Of a stretch of DNA of 64,000 nt, positions 25,875 to 34,323 are shown in pieces; position 1 is the stretch's first letter, and the number at the start of each line of letters is the position of its first letter. The translations under genes were made by a program, and so were the position numbers. The DNA comes from Lacticaseibacillus jixianensis (GTDB lineage Bacteria; Bacillota; Bacilli; Lactobacillales; Lactobacillaceae): positions 1 to 64,000 of the forward strand of contig NZ_RHOJ01000013.1 in the NCBI RefSeq assembly GCF_003946485.1, read 5' to 3'. Under the pieces are notes generated by a model. It saw nothing but the letters and a program-made list of their open reading frames with translations. It did not search any database and was not told where the DNA came from.

Positions 25875-27695
25875 TTAAGCCTCCTGCGTCGACTGCGCGT
25901 ACTGATCGGCGTTGCGCCGGCCGGAACGCGCCCGCAGCGCGTACAAAATGGTGATGGTATCGACGACTTCCTGCAGCATCGCCCCGATGATCACCGGGAT
26001 GACCCCGAAGGCCGCGATCAGCATCAGACCGGTACAGATCCCGATCCCGATCCACACCGCCTCTTTGGCGATGCGCATGGTGTCCTGTGAGATGATGACG
26101 GCGCACGCCACCTTCGTGAGGTCGTCGCGCAGGATGACCGCATCGGCGCTCTCGCTGGCCGCCGTCGCGCCGTGCGCGCCCATCGCGATGCCGACGTCGG
26201 CCACCGCCAAGGACGGCGCGTCGTTGACCCCGTCGCCGACCATGACCACCGGCCGCTCGCCCTCAGGGGTCTCATCGATGATCTTGATTTTATCCGCGGG
26301 CAACTGTTCGCCGTACACCCGGTCCAGGCCGACCTGTTCGGCCACGTGATCGGCGATCGCCTGGTTATCCCCAGAGATCATCAGGGTGTTCGCCACGCCC
26401 AGCTCGTGCAGGCCCTTGATGGTCTGCTTGGCCTCCGGGCGGATCCGGTCGGTGAAGGTGATGGTGCCGGCAAACTGGCCGGCCACACTGACGTAGACGG
26501 CCGTCGTATCAACGCTGGCCGTCGTGCCGGCAAACCCAGGCTTGCCGACTTTCACGCTTTGGCCAGCCACTTCGGCCTGCACGCCTTGCGCGGTGACTTC
26601 CTCGACCGCACTTGCCGCCAAGAGCTGGTCTGCGCCGACCTCACCGACCAAAGAACGCGCCAGGATGTGCGTGGATTGCTGCTCGGCGCTGGCGGCCAGC
26701 TTCAGCAGCTGGGCCGGCTCAAAGCCGGGCTGCGGCTGCACCTGATCGACGGCCAATACGCCCTGCGTGATGGTCCCGGTTTTGTCAAAAGCGACGGTCT
26801 TGGCCGAGGAAAGCTTCTCCAGCGCCGTCCCCGACTTGACGATGATCCCCGCGCGGCTGGTGCGGCTCATCCCCGACACCATCGCCACCGGCGCCGCCAG
26901 GATCAGCGGACAGGGACTGGCCACGACCAGCACCTCGGCGAACCGCAGCGGATTGCCAGTGACCGCCCAGGCGACGCCGGCGATCACGTACGCCAGCAGG
27001 GTGAACGGCAGGGCGTAGCGGTCCGCCATGCGGACAAAATGCGCCGGCCGCGCCTCTGACTCCTTGACCAGGCGGACGATCCCCTGGTACTGGCTGTCTT
27101 CGGCCCGCTTGGTGACGCGCACCGTCAACGCCGCGTCGCCGTTGACAGTCCCACTCATCAGCTCGTCGTGCGGATTCTTGTCTACCGGCTTGGATTCCCC
27201 GGTCAGGCTGGCCTCATCGACCATGCTTGAGCCGGCGGTGACCACCCCGTCGACCGGGACCAGCTCACTGGGCTTGACCACGATCAGGTCACCCACGGCC
27301 ACGTCATCGACCGCAACGTCTTCCAGCTGATCATCGACCAGCCGGTGCGCCGTCGTCGGGGTATTATCCAGCAGCTGCTTGAGGTCAGAGTTGGCCTTGG
27401 TCGCGGCAAAGTCTTCCAAGGCGTCGCCGCCGGTCAGCATGAGCAGGACGATCAACGACGCCCAGTACTCCCCGACCGCCAGCGTGGCCACCACGGCCGT
27501 GATGGCCAGCAGGTCCACGCCAAACGAGCCACTTTTCAGCGTCTTGATCATGTCGATCAGCATGAGCAACGCGATCGCCGCGCCGATGACGGTGATCACG
27601 AGCTGGGCCCAGCCCGGCTGGTGCAACCCAAACGCCAAAATTAAAGCCACGATCCCAACTGCAACAACGGCCCAGAGCCGCCGATAATTCCTCAT
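25875..27695 (-). CDS. Heavy-metal P1B-type ATPase with SPC motif
   Basis: A 606-aa metal-exporting ATPase. It has the actuator TGES, phosphorylation DKTGT, hinge GDGVNDAPS, and the P1B histidine in STHILARS. The intramembrane motif is SPC (VASPCPLILAAP) instead of CPC, which is typical of the Co/Zn/Cd/Fe-related subgroup. The last helix has LQEVVDT where such proteins have HEGxT. No N-terminal metal-binding domain is present. The frame starts at a GTG at 27704 inside the ribosome site; GGGAG favours the ATG at 27695. The metal cannot be fixed. Confidence 0.88.
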   Translation of the reverse strand: MRNYRRLWAVVAVGIVALILAFGLHQPGWAQLVITVIGAAIALLMLIDMIKTLKSGSFGVDLLAITAVVATLAVGEYWASLIVLLMLTGGDALEDFAATKANSDLKQLLDNTPTTAHRLVDDQLEDVAVDDVAVGDLIVVKPSELVPVDGVVTAGSSMVDEASLTGESKPVDKNPHDELMSGTVNGDAALTVRVTKRAEDSQYQGIVRLVKESEARPAHFVRMADRYALPFTLLAYVIAGVAWAVTGNPLRFAEVLVVASPCPLILAAPVAMVSGMSRTSRAGIIVKSGTALEKLSSAKTVAFDKTGTITQGVLAVDQVQPQPGFEPAQLLKLAASAEQQSTHILARSLVGEVGADQLLAASAVEEVTAQGVQAEVAGQSVKVGKPGFAGTTASVDTTAVYVSVAGQFAGTITFTDRIRPEAKQTIKGLHELGVANTLMISGDNQAIADHVAEQVGLDRVYGEQLPADKIKIIDETPEGERPVVMVGDGVNDAPSLAVADVGIAMGAHGATAASESADAVILRDDLTKVACAVIISQDTMRIAKEAVWIGIGICTGLMLIAAFGVIPVIIGAMLQEVVDTITILYALRARSGRRNADQYAQSTQEA

Positions 27696-27748
27696 CGCAC
27701 TCACTCCCTTTTTACAGCCTTAATTATAATCGTTCCAATCTGGTAAGT

Positions 27749-28969
27749 CTAGTCCTGGGGCTGCCCTTTTTGGCTGGACTGCGGGGCCTCTAGCTCCGGC
27801 TCGCAGACGACCACGACCGGCCAAGCCACCGTACCCTCGGCAATTAGGTTCTGCAGCCGGCTGAACAGGAACAAGAGCCAGGCAAAACCGATGGCGAAGC
27901 CTTGGACCTCAAAGGCAGTCAGGCTCGGGTACCGGAAGAGCCGAAACCCCATGTTCATCAAGAACTCGACGACCCCGACGGCGTAGGACCCCCAAAGGAA
28001 CTGCTTGGACACCTCTGGCAGCAGCCAGCGCAGCCCAATGATGAGGATCAAGATCAGGGTGACAAGAAATGCGGCGACCTGGTCGTGCAGCACATGAAAC
28101 TGCGCGTTGTTCGGAAAGACCCCGATCAGGCCTAAGTCGAGCGCCGCCACCGTCAGCAAGAGCCGCAGCGTGGTCAGCCGCCAGGATTTACGATGCTGGG
28201 CGTTCAACTGCACGAACAGGTAGTCGACGAGGCTGACCATGATCAGCGCCGTCATCACCAAGGTCAGGTTGAACTGCCAGGCGTTGGAGGCCAGCTTGGT
28301 CCCCAGAAAGCTGAGGTTGTACTGCCACCAGCGGCGACTGCCGTTTGAGGCCATCGAGATGACGGCCCCGGAGACGATCACGATCGTCAGCAGGCTCGAC
28401 AGCGTGGTCGCGTTGATCCGCAGCGCCATTTGGACCATGAAGATGTTGGCCAGGACCATGAACACGAAGAACTGAAGGATCGCCGTGAACGGGTCAAAAA
28501 TCGTCCCGGGAAACAGGGTCCCCAGCACCCAGAAGATCCCCAGCAGCGCCATGCCTAAGATAATGGCGAAGGCCACCACGATCACCGGGAAGTTCCGCCA
28601 GTACACCGCCTTGGAGAAGCGGTTCTCCGGATCGTTGCGCGACTGGATGAAAAAGCCGACGAACAGCCCGATGCCGCATACCACCCCGAAGCCGATGGTG
28701 AAACTGGCGATCGACACGCCGCCCGTCATCGGAATGGTGCGCACCCCCAGATACAGCCAGTAGATAAACACGCCGATGGCCGCGATCAGGCTCACGGCGG
28801 CGGGCCAGACGAAGGCCGGCCACGACGACCGCAGGCGGTCGCTGGTCGCCGGCTGGATCACGATCCGGTCATTTTTGATGGTCAGCTGCATCGGCGTCTC
28901 GAGGTCCCCGCGCAGCTGCGCGTACACCCCGGCCGGCATCGTCACTTTTAATTGGTCTTGCTCTTTCAT
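27749..28969 (-). CDS. DUF998-like membrane protein with AbrB-like N terminus
   Basis: A 406-aa protein. Residues about 5-40 (KVTMPAGVYAQL, then MQLTIKNDRIVIQPA) look like a short swapped-hairpin AbrB-type fold. About ten hydrophobic helices follow, with a DUF998-like arrangement (SNGSRRWWQYNLSFLGT in a loop, then LRLLLTVAALDLGLIGVFP and FHVLHDQVAAFLV). The role of DUF998 proteins is unknown. The C terminus is polar. It is separated from the ATPase gene by about 50 bases, so co-transcription is possible. Confidence 0.65.
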   Translation of the reverse strand: MKEQDQLKVTMPAGVYAQLRGDLETPMQLTIKNDRIVIQPATSDRLRSSWPAFVWPAAVSLIAAIGVFIYWLYLGVRTIPMTGGVSIASFTIGFGVVCGIGLFVGFFIQSRNDPENRFSKAVYWRNFPVIVVAFAIILGMALLGIFWVLGTLFPGTIFDPFTAILQFFVFMVLANIFMVQMALRINATTLSSLLTIVIVSGAVISMASNGSRRWWQYNLSFLGTKLASNAWQFNLTLVMTALIMVSLVDYLFVQLNAQHRKSWRLTTLRLLLTVAALDLGLIGVFPNNAQFHVLHDQVAAFLVTLILILIIGLRWLLPEVSKQFLWGSYAVGVVEFLMNMGFRLFRYPSLTAFEVQGFAIGFAWLLFLFSRLQNLIAEGTVAWPVVVVCEPELEAPQSSQKGQPQD

Positions 28970-29037
28970 TATGATTCACCCAAACTTTCTTTCCCCATCA
29001 TACCGTAACGCGGCGGCAAGATGGGGCCCAGACCACC

Positions 29038-29070
29038 AAAAAAGCGGCCCGTCAGTTAAGGCGGACCGCT
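29038..29070 (-). terminator. Terminator of hsp20
   Basis: On the minus strand AGCGGTCCGCC and CGGGCCGCT pair, followed by TTTTTT. Confidence 0.8.
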
Positions 29071-29104
29071 CGGCAGCCACTAGTCAAAGGTTGGAGGCAA
29101 TGGC

Positions 29105-29536
29105 TTAGTCAATGTCGATCTGGTGTGGATCTTGCTGCTGCTCGGTGAGCTTTGGCAGGGTGATGGTCAAAACACCCTTGTCGTACGCGGCCTTGATGTT
29201 CTGATCGTCGACGTTCGGCAGGCGGTAGCTGCGACTCATTGCGCCATAGCTGCGCTCGCTCATCAGGACGTTGCCTTCCTTGTCGGTGTGATCGTTGAAG
29301 GCCTTCTTGTTGACCGAAATGTTCAGAACGTTGTCTTGATAGTTGAGGTGAATGTCCTTCTTGTCGATGCCTGGGACTTCGACCTTGGCCACGTAGTTCT
29401 TGTCGTCTTCTTTAATGTCAGTCTTCAGCACCCGGCTCGATTCACTCGGCATGAAGCGATCGAAGAAACGAGAACCCAAGTCGTCAAAGAACGGATCCGC
29501 CAACCAGTTGTCACGATTCATCAATTCATTAGCCAT
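29105..29536 (-). CDS. Hsp20-family small heat-shock protein
   Basis: A 143-aa alpha-crystallin-type chaperone that holds unfolding proteins without ATP. The crystallin domain spans about residues 38-135, with VEVPGIDKKDIHLNYQDNVLNI and a C-terminal GVLTITLPK motif. AAAGGAAG precedes the ATG. A perfect CIRCE operator overlaps its promoter, so HrcA control is expected. The gene has its own terminator. Confidence 0.95.
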   Translation of the reverse strand: MANELMNRDNWLADPFFDDLGSRFFDRFMPSESSRVLKTDIKEDDKNYVAKVEVPGIDKKDIHLNYQDNVLNISVNKKAFNDHTDKEGNVLMSERSYGAMSRSYRLPNVDDQNIKAAYDKGVLTITLPKLTEQQQDPHQIDID

Positions 29537-29638
29537 GATGCAAAACTTCCTTTCATATCTTTTAGCTGTTTGAGGTACCCAAGGACGGTGGCTGCCGAAG
29601 CACCAGCTCCGAAGCTCCTTTCCTTGTTTACATAAAGT

Positions 29639-29667
29639 ATTATGACACCATTTAGCACTCTAGTCAA
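29639..29667 (-). promoter_or_regulatory. Promoter of hsp20
   Basis: On the minus strand TTGACT (29667-29662), 17 bases, CATAAT (29644-29639). The -35 hexamer lies inside the CIRCE spacer. Confidence 0.75.
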
Positions 29668-29678
29668 GAGAGTGCTAA
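29652..29678. promoter_or_regulatory. CIRCE operator (HrcA binding site)
   Basis: Perfect TTAGCACTC-N9-GAGTGCTAA. It covers the -35 of hsp20, so HrcA binding should block RNA polymerase until heat shock. Confidence 0.97.
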
Positions 29679-29686
29679 CACTTTGT

Positions 29687-29717
29687 AAAAAAAAGTTCCC
29701 ACCCCGGAGGCAGGAAC
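29687..29717 (-). terminator. Terminator downstream of the HesB-like gene
   Basis: On the minus strand GTTCC and GGAAC pair across about 13 bases, followed by TTTTTTTT. Repeat array R5 lies between it and the stop codon of the upstream gene. Confidence 0.65.
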
Positions 29718-29783
29718 GGATGGGTTGGTGTGGAAAAACGCGCAGGGGCGCGGGTTACAGGGCTAAGGGCGGCTCGGTTTGCA

Positions 29784-30167
29784 GCCTAGTCGCGCTCCGC
29801 GAGGTAACGCCCGAGCATCTAACTACGCTCCAAGCCTCGCCGGCAAAGGACGCCGGCAATGCTTGGAGATAGGTTAGCTGTCGGGCTAAGTGCGCCTCGC
29901 TACACAGCCTTCTTAGTTGCGCTCCGGTGAGCAACGGGGGAGCATCCAGCTACGCTCTAGGCCTCGCCGGCAAAGGACGCCGGCAATGCTTGGAGCTAGG
30001 TTAGCTGTCGGGCTAAGTGCGCCTCGCTACACAGCCTTCTTAGTTGCGCTCCGCGAGGCAACGCCCGAGCACCTAGCTACGCCCAGCACCTCGCCGGCAA
30101 AGTACGCCGGCAATGCGCTGGGCTAGGCTAGGTGTCGGGCTAAGTGCGCCTCGCTCCGCAGCCTGTT
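29784..30167 (+). repeat. Nested-palindrome repeat array R5, three units
   Basis: Units lie at about 29784-29911, 29914-30038 and 30041-30167. Outer arms are CGCGAGG/GCCTCGC in the first and third. The second stem is GCCCGA/TCGGGC in the first and third. The middle unit has GGGGGA against TCGGGC, and GGTGAGC against GCCTCGC, so its left half belongs to another subtype. The right end of the last unit reaches the TAA stop of the HesB-like gene. Confidence 0.85.
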
Positions 30168-30571
30168 TAGCAGATCTTTCCGCCCAGAGCCTTCATTTCT
30201 TCGCGCCTTGCTGCTTCCTCCTTGGCCAGGGGCTGGGCGCGGGCGATGGTCACGGCGCCGTCCAAGATGCCCGTGTCGTCGCGCAGGTTCAGCATGCCGT
30301 TGCGGTAGTCCATGGTCAGGCCGTGGCCCAGGTACGTCAGCTCAAGGGCGCCCGTCGTGAGGTTGAGGTCCGCATTGTTGGCCAGGGCCTCGGCGTAGTC
30401 CGGATCCGGCGCATCCGCGATCACTAGCTGGAACTTGTTGCCGATCGCACAGGTGCCGCCGAGCTTTGAATACTTGCTTGAGCCGTCATCCAGCGCCAGC
30501 AGCAGCCGCTCGCCAGGGATCAGTTTGGTGGCCAAGTAGTCCTGTGCCGCTTCCTTAATCGTTATTTCCAT
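30167..30571 (-). CDS. HesB/IscA-like iron-sulfur cluster biosynthesis family protein
   Basis: A 134-aa protein similar to the HesB-like (FeS_biosyn) family seen in lactobacilli. The N terminus MEITIKEAAQDYLATKL and the beta-rich core (GERLLLALDDGSSKYSKLGGTCAIGNKFQLVI) fit. It lacks the paired C-terminal CxC cysteines of true A-type carriers; only the core and final cysteines remain. A role in cluster delivery is therefore doubtful. GAAAGGGTG sets the ATG at 30571, three codons after an earlier in-frame ATG. It has a TTGACA/TATGAT promoter. Confidence 0.65.
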   Translation of the reverse strand: MEITIKEAAQDYLATKLIPGERLLLALDDGSSKYSKLGGTCAIGNKFQLVIADAPDPDYAEALANNADLNLTTGALELTYLGHGLTMDYRNGMLNLRDDTGILDGAVTIARAQPLAKEEAARREEMKALGGKIC

Positions 30572-30617
30572 ATCGATCACCCTTTCAACTAAATTGCACG
30601 CAACCTTTTATACTTCC

Positions 30618-30646
30618 ATCATACGGGGTCGTTCAGCTCCTGTCAA
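30618..30646 (-). promoter_or_regulatory. Promoter of the HesB-like gene
   Basis: On the minus strand TTGACA (30646-30641), 17 bases, TATGAT (30623-30618). Near-consensus. Confidence 0.85.
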
Positions 30647-30700
30647 CGAATACTTACCAAAAACTAGCACGCGCTGCGGCCACGCACAGTCGTGCACGGA

Positions 30701-31026
30701 CTATCCCCAGCACTTATCCACACCGGCGCAAATGTTCCCCCCAGCGCTAGTGTTCAGCCGCCCTGTTGACACCAGATTTCGTGGCGCGAAAAATCAAGTG
30801 GTTTATTTTTCGGATGGGGTTATCCACTGTTTTGAAGTCCGGCGATTCACAAACCATGGCGTCCAAAAAGCCTTCGCATCAGCCCGCACAAGCGTTTGGT
30901 TCACAAAGAAAAAAGTTTATCCACCGTCTTTTCCCCGTCTGTGGATAAGTCTGAGAACAAGCTAAAAAGTGAGTTATGAACACTATCCACAGAGTTATCC
31001 ACAGGCTGGCCTGTGAGTTATCCTCA
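30701..31026. other. Cluster of DnaA boxes in a 530-base gene-free region
   Basis: Three perfect TTATCCACA boxes: 30714-30722 and 30995-31003 on the plus strand, 30940-30948 on the minus strand. Four one-mismatch boxes: 30820-30828 (TTATCCACT), 30917-30925 (TTATCCACC), 30983-30991 (CTATCCACA) and 31018-31026 (TTATCCTCA). A two-mismatch box lies at 30701. AT-rich tracts lie at about 30790-30812 and 30903-30920. No dnaA, dnaN or rpmH is in the window. It may be the chromosome origin, a DnaA-titrating site or a relic. Confidence 0.75.
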
Positions 31027-31179
31027 TGGTGAATTCACACTTGACAACCCCCACCCGAACAATTCCGGCCACCGGCTGTCCAACTACCGGAAATTCCGCA
31101 ATCCCCTGCTGATTTGGTCAGCGCTTTCGCGAATCACGAGTGATCCGCGATGGGTGCGGACCCTGCACACCTTCACAAC

Positions 31180-31205
31180 AAAAAGCCGTGCATCTCTGCA
31201 CGGCC
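31180..31205 (-). terminator. Terminator of htrA
   Basis: On the minus strand GGCCGTGCA, GAGA and TGCACGGC are followed by TTTTTG. Confidence 0.85.
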
Positions 31206-31222
31206 TTGGTCTTGCTATTCAC

Positions 31223-32548
31223 TTATCGAGCGGAGTTGCTCGAGGTATCCAGCTGATCCGTTGTCTGGGTCAGTTTTACCTTCACGGTCTGCTTACTGCT
31301 GCCGCGGTAGTAGGTAATGGTGATGGTGTTGCCGATGCTGTACTTGTACAGCTCGGTGTGCAGGGTGGCGACACTGTCGACGTTCGTCCCGTTGATCGCG
31401 ACGATCACGTCGTACTGCTTGAGGCCAGCCTTCTTGGCGATGCTGGTCGAGGTAAAGCCCGCAACGACGACCCCGCTGGTCACACTGGATGGCACCTTCA
31501 GGAGGCTCGACTGCTGGCTGGCGGAAACGCTAGCCAGATCGCGCGCTTCAATGCCCAGCGCCGGCCGCACGACCTTGCCGTTGGTGACCAGCTGGTCGAT
31601 GATGGACACGACTTCGTTACTTGGAATGGCAAAGCCCATCCCCTCGATCGTCGCGTTGGAGTTGCTGGTGCCGGAAAGCTTCATCGAGTTGATACCGATG
31701 ACCTGCCCGGCCAAGTTGATCAGCGGGCCGCCGGAATTCCCGGAGTTGATCGCCGCGTCGGTTTGGATGACGGTGGCCTGACCGGTGACCTGCCCGGAGT
31801 TTTCGTCCGTCACGTCAACGGTGCGGCTAGGGGCGGAGATGATCCCCTGAGTGACCGAGGTCGCGTACTCAGAGCCCAGCGGCGAGCCGATGGCCAGCAC
31901 GGTTTGGCCGGCCTTGATGGCGCCCGAGTTGCCGAAGCTGGCGACCGTCGTGACCTTGGCCGCGTCGATCGTGAGCACCGCGAGGTCTGAGGTCTCATCG
32001 GTGCCGACGAGCTTGGCGGACACCTTGGTCCCGTCAGCCAGGATCACCTCAAGGGCGTCCGAGCCGGCGACGACGTGGTTGTTCGTCACGATGTAGGCCT
32101 TGCCGTCCTTTTTCTGGTAGATCACCCCGGAGCCTTCGCTGGCGTCTTCCAGCGTGCTGCCCGAGGACTTGGAGCTTGAATCCGCGTCCGAGTCCCCGAA
32201 CAAATCGCCGAACGCGTCCAGGCCGCTAGAGGTCGACTGCGTCTTTTGCATGTTCACGACGGAGACGACGGCCTTTTCCACCTTAGAAAAAGCGGTGGAG
32301 CTGGCGCTGCTTTGGTTGACGCTGACGTTTGAGACCTGCGTCGTGCCCGGCTTGCCGCTGGTGACCGCCTGCTGGACGGAGCCGCTGGCGTTCTGGCTGA
32401 CCAGCCCGTACGCGACGCCGCCGCCCACCCCGCCGCCGATGACGGCCGCGATCACGGCGACAAGCGCGAGGTGTTTGAACCCGAACCCGCGCTTTGGCGA
32501 GCTCGGTTGCTGATTTGATTCGGAGAAGTTATGTGATTGATTATCCAT
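31223..32548 (-). CDS. htrA: HtrA/DegP-like membrane-anchored serine protease
   Basis: A 441-aa surface quality-control protease. One membrane anchor spans residues about 26-50, with a Gly-rich end. The trypsin-like domain has the triad H158 (TNNHVVAG), D188 (SDLAVL) and S272 (GNSGGP). One PDZ domain occupies about residues 330-430. The linker is rich in Ser. GGGGGG stands six bases before the ATG. It follows yycJ by about 127 bases and ends at a clear terminator. Confidence 0.95.
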   Translation of the reverse strand: MDNQSHNFSESNQQPSSPKRGFGFKHLALVAVIAAVIGGGVGGGVAYGLVSQNASGSVQQAVTSGKPGTTQVSNVSVNQSSASSTAFSKVEKAVVSVVNMQKTQSTSSGLDAFGDLFGDSDADSSSKSSGSTLEDASEGSGVIYQKKDGKAYIVTNNHVVAGSDALEVILADGTKVSAKLVGTDETSDLAVLTIDAAKVTTVASFGNSGAIKAGQTVLAIGSPLGSEYATSVTQGIISAPSRTVDVTDENSGQVTGQATVIQTDAAINSGNSGGPLINLAGQVIGINSMKLSGTSNSNATIEGMGFAIPSNEVVSIIDQLVTNGKVVRPALGIEARDLASVSASQQSSLLKVPSSVTSGVVVAGFTSTSIAKKAGLKQYDVIVAINGTNVDSVATLHTELYKYSIGNTITITYYRGSSKQTVKVKLTQTTDQLDTSSNSAR

Positions 32549-32675
32549 GTTGATCCCCCCACTTCTTTAATACTCTTTCAGTGTAGGCAATTGGTTTGAC
32601 GAAAATATGAAAAAGGCTTGGTTTTTCGGCCAAAAAAGTATGGGTTTTTGCCCCACACCGTCGTCTGCACTGCGC

Positions 32676-33491
32676 TCAGGCGCCTACGGTGAACAGCGGG
32701 TCGGCAACCGCCGGGTCCGTGTCCAGGACCTGAAAGTCGTGGCCGACCGCCAGCCCCTGCGCCTTCAGCAGGTTGACCACCGTGACGTGCGCGAGCGGCT
32801 TCATGTTGTTATGCGGGGACAGGTGCCCCAGGTAAACGCGCTTGGTCTTCAGCCCGATCACGTCCATGATCGCGTTGGCCCCGTCCTCGTTGCTCAAGTG
32901 ACCAAAGTCGCCGAGGATCCGCTGCTTAAGCGGCCACGGGTAAGGCCCCTCCCGCAGCATTTCCAGGTCGTGGTTGGTCTCCATCACGTAGGCGTCCGCG
33001 TCTCTGATCGTCCCTTCGACGCGGTCGGAGACGTAGCCGGTGTCAGTCACAATGGCGAAGCGCTTGCCGTCGTGCTGGAACTGGTAAAACTGGGCCTGCG
33101 CGGCGTCGTGCGAGACGCCGAAGCTCTCGACGTCAAGGTCGCCGAGGTCGAGCTGGCTGCCTTCGTCAAACACGCGCAGCTGGTCCGGCGGCAAGGTGCC
33201 CACACTTTTCGGCAGCGCGGCGAACGTCGGGGCGTTCGCGTACACCGTCAGGTTCGGGTACCGGCGGGCCAGCACGCCCACGCCGCGGCAGTGATCGGTG
33301 TGCTCATGCGAAATAAACACCGAGTCGACGTCTTTCAAGTCGCGGCCGATGCTGTGCAGTAAGTCGTTGAGCTTCTTGCCGGACAAGCCGGCGTCCATCA
33401 GCACGTGATGCTGCGGGGTTTCAATGTAAGTCGCGTTGCCCGAACTGCTTGATGCCAGTACGGACACGCGCATGCCAAAATCTTCTGTCAA
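32676..33491 (-). CDS. yycJ: YycJ/WalJ metallo-beta-lactamase-fold hydrolase
   Basis: A 271-aa metallo-beta-lactamase fold protein, a dsDNA exonuclease-like enzyme of the WalJ family. It has VSVLASSSSGNATYIE near the start, the metal motif SHEHTDH, and later TDTGYVSD and NHDLEML segments. The open frame extends to 33614, but family members begin close to RVSVLAS; GAGTGAG lies four bases before the TTG at 33491. An ATG at 33473 is the alternative. It has its own promoter and is separated from walRK-yycHI by an ABC exporter cassette. Confidence 0.92.
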   Translation of the reverse strand: MTEDFGMRVSVLASSSSGNATYIETPQHHVLMDAGLSGKKLNDLLHSIGRDLKDVDSVFISHEHTDHCRGVGVLARRYPNLTVYANAPTFAALPKSVGTLPPDQLRVFDEGSQLDLGDLDVESFGVSHDAAQAQFYQFQHDGKRFAIVTDTGYVSDRVEGTIRDADAYVMETNHDLEMLREGPYPWPLKQRILGDFGHLSNEDGANAIMDVIGLKTKRVYLGHLSPHNNMKPLAHVTVVNLLKAQGLAVGHDFQVLDTDPAVADPLFTVGA

Positions 33492-33513
33492 TCTGCTCAC
33501 TCTTTTCGCGGCT

Positions 33514-33542
33514 ATTGTACCATACGCACTCGGCGGGCCAAA
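33514..33542 (-). promoter_or_regulatory. Promoter of yycJ
   Basis: On the minus strand TTTGGC (33542-33537), 17 bases, TACAAT (33519-33514). It gives yycJ-htrA a start independent of the wal operon. Confidence 0.65.
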
Positions 33543-33710
33543 CGCAGCCGGCTTCGAGGGGGGGAAAACTGAGACGCCAAGTGCCACCAAGATAAGCTTT
33601 ACGAGACACGGCAAAAAGTTGCAGTGGCTTCGACAATTCGCCTTATTATTTTGGTTCCTTCTGAAGCGTTTTAAAAATAACCTTTATCTAATGTATCTGA
33701 TTCGTATTGT

Positions 33711-33740
33711 TTGACCCCATAGAAGTAACCTTCGTAGACT
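33711..33740 (+). promoter_or_regulatory. Promoter of the small secreted protein gene
   Basis: TTGACC (33711-33716), 18 bases, TAGACT (33735-33740). The rest of 33543-33803 shows no ORF and is AT-richer than the genes around it. Confidence 0.55.
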
Positions 33741-33803
33741 AACTATAGAGATGAAACGAGTCTCAGTACAAATGACACGCCAGCAATTGAGAGGGTGATG
33801 GAA

Positions 33804-34133
33804 ATGAAGAAAATTATTAGTTTACTCAGCTTAGTGACAGTATTGTGCGGGATTGGATCCGTTTCCGTTGTGAATGCATCGACAGTTGATGAAGCAAATA
33901 TTCCTGCACAAACTGTCGATACACCAGCGACAGACGAGACAGATTCCACCTTTGTACTAGAGGCCTATGTCCACGTAGCGGATCTTAGCGGTGTCGCACG
34001 GTTTGGCCATATCCCGTATACAAAAGCTCGCCTGACATTAGTGGGTACCCGCCAAGATAAGAATAACACGTATTATTTATACGAAGATGGGAATCATATT
34101 CCATATGACGGTCAAGCCTACGTCGAAGACTAA
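33804..34133 (+). CDS. Small secreted protein of unknown function
   Basis: A 109-aa protein with a classical signal peptide (MKKIISLLSL, hydrophobic core, likely cleavage after VNA near residue 26). The mature part is about 80 aa, acidic, then beta-rich with Tyr (YYLYEDGNHIPYDGQAYVED). GAGAGGG sets the ATG at 33804 over two in-frame codons at 33795 and 33798. It lies on the opposite strand to an ABC exporter cassette, in a region of lower GC. I do not recognise the family. A bacteriocin, an inhibitor or an envelope protein are all possible. Confidence 0.65.
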   Translation: MKKIISLLSLVTVLCGIGSVSVVNASTVDEANIPAQTVDTPATDETDSTFVLEAYVHVADLSGVARFGHIPYTKARLTLVGTRQDKNNTYYLYEDGNHIPYDGQAYVED

Positions 34134-34179
34134 CTGACCCGGTCTGATGTTAGTGTAATAGTTAGTGTAATAGTTAGCG

Positions 34180-34210
34180 AAAAGGGGGCCTATTAAGCCG
34201 CCCCTTTTTT
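34180..34210 (+). terminator. Terminator of the small secreted protein gene
   Basis: AAAAGGGGGC and GCCGCCCCTTTTTT pair with a short loop. A tandem TTAGTGTAATAG repeat precedes it. Confidence 0.8.
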
Positions 34211-34323
34211 GGCATTACTATTTTGCCCATCTAGTCAACTGTCATTTCGACGGATCGCTGAGAACTTAGTAACGGTCCGGAAAGCAAAGATGTGCTCCTC
34301 TGCAAAACCCTGTTCACCGTATG

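Noticed and set aside
30701-31026. A definite call of oriC
   Set aside because: No dnaA or dnaN is in the window and gene orientation does not diverge here, so only a DnaA-box cluster is claimed.
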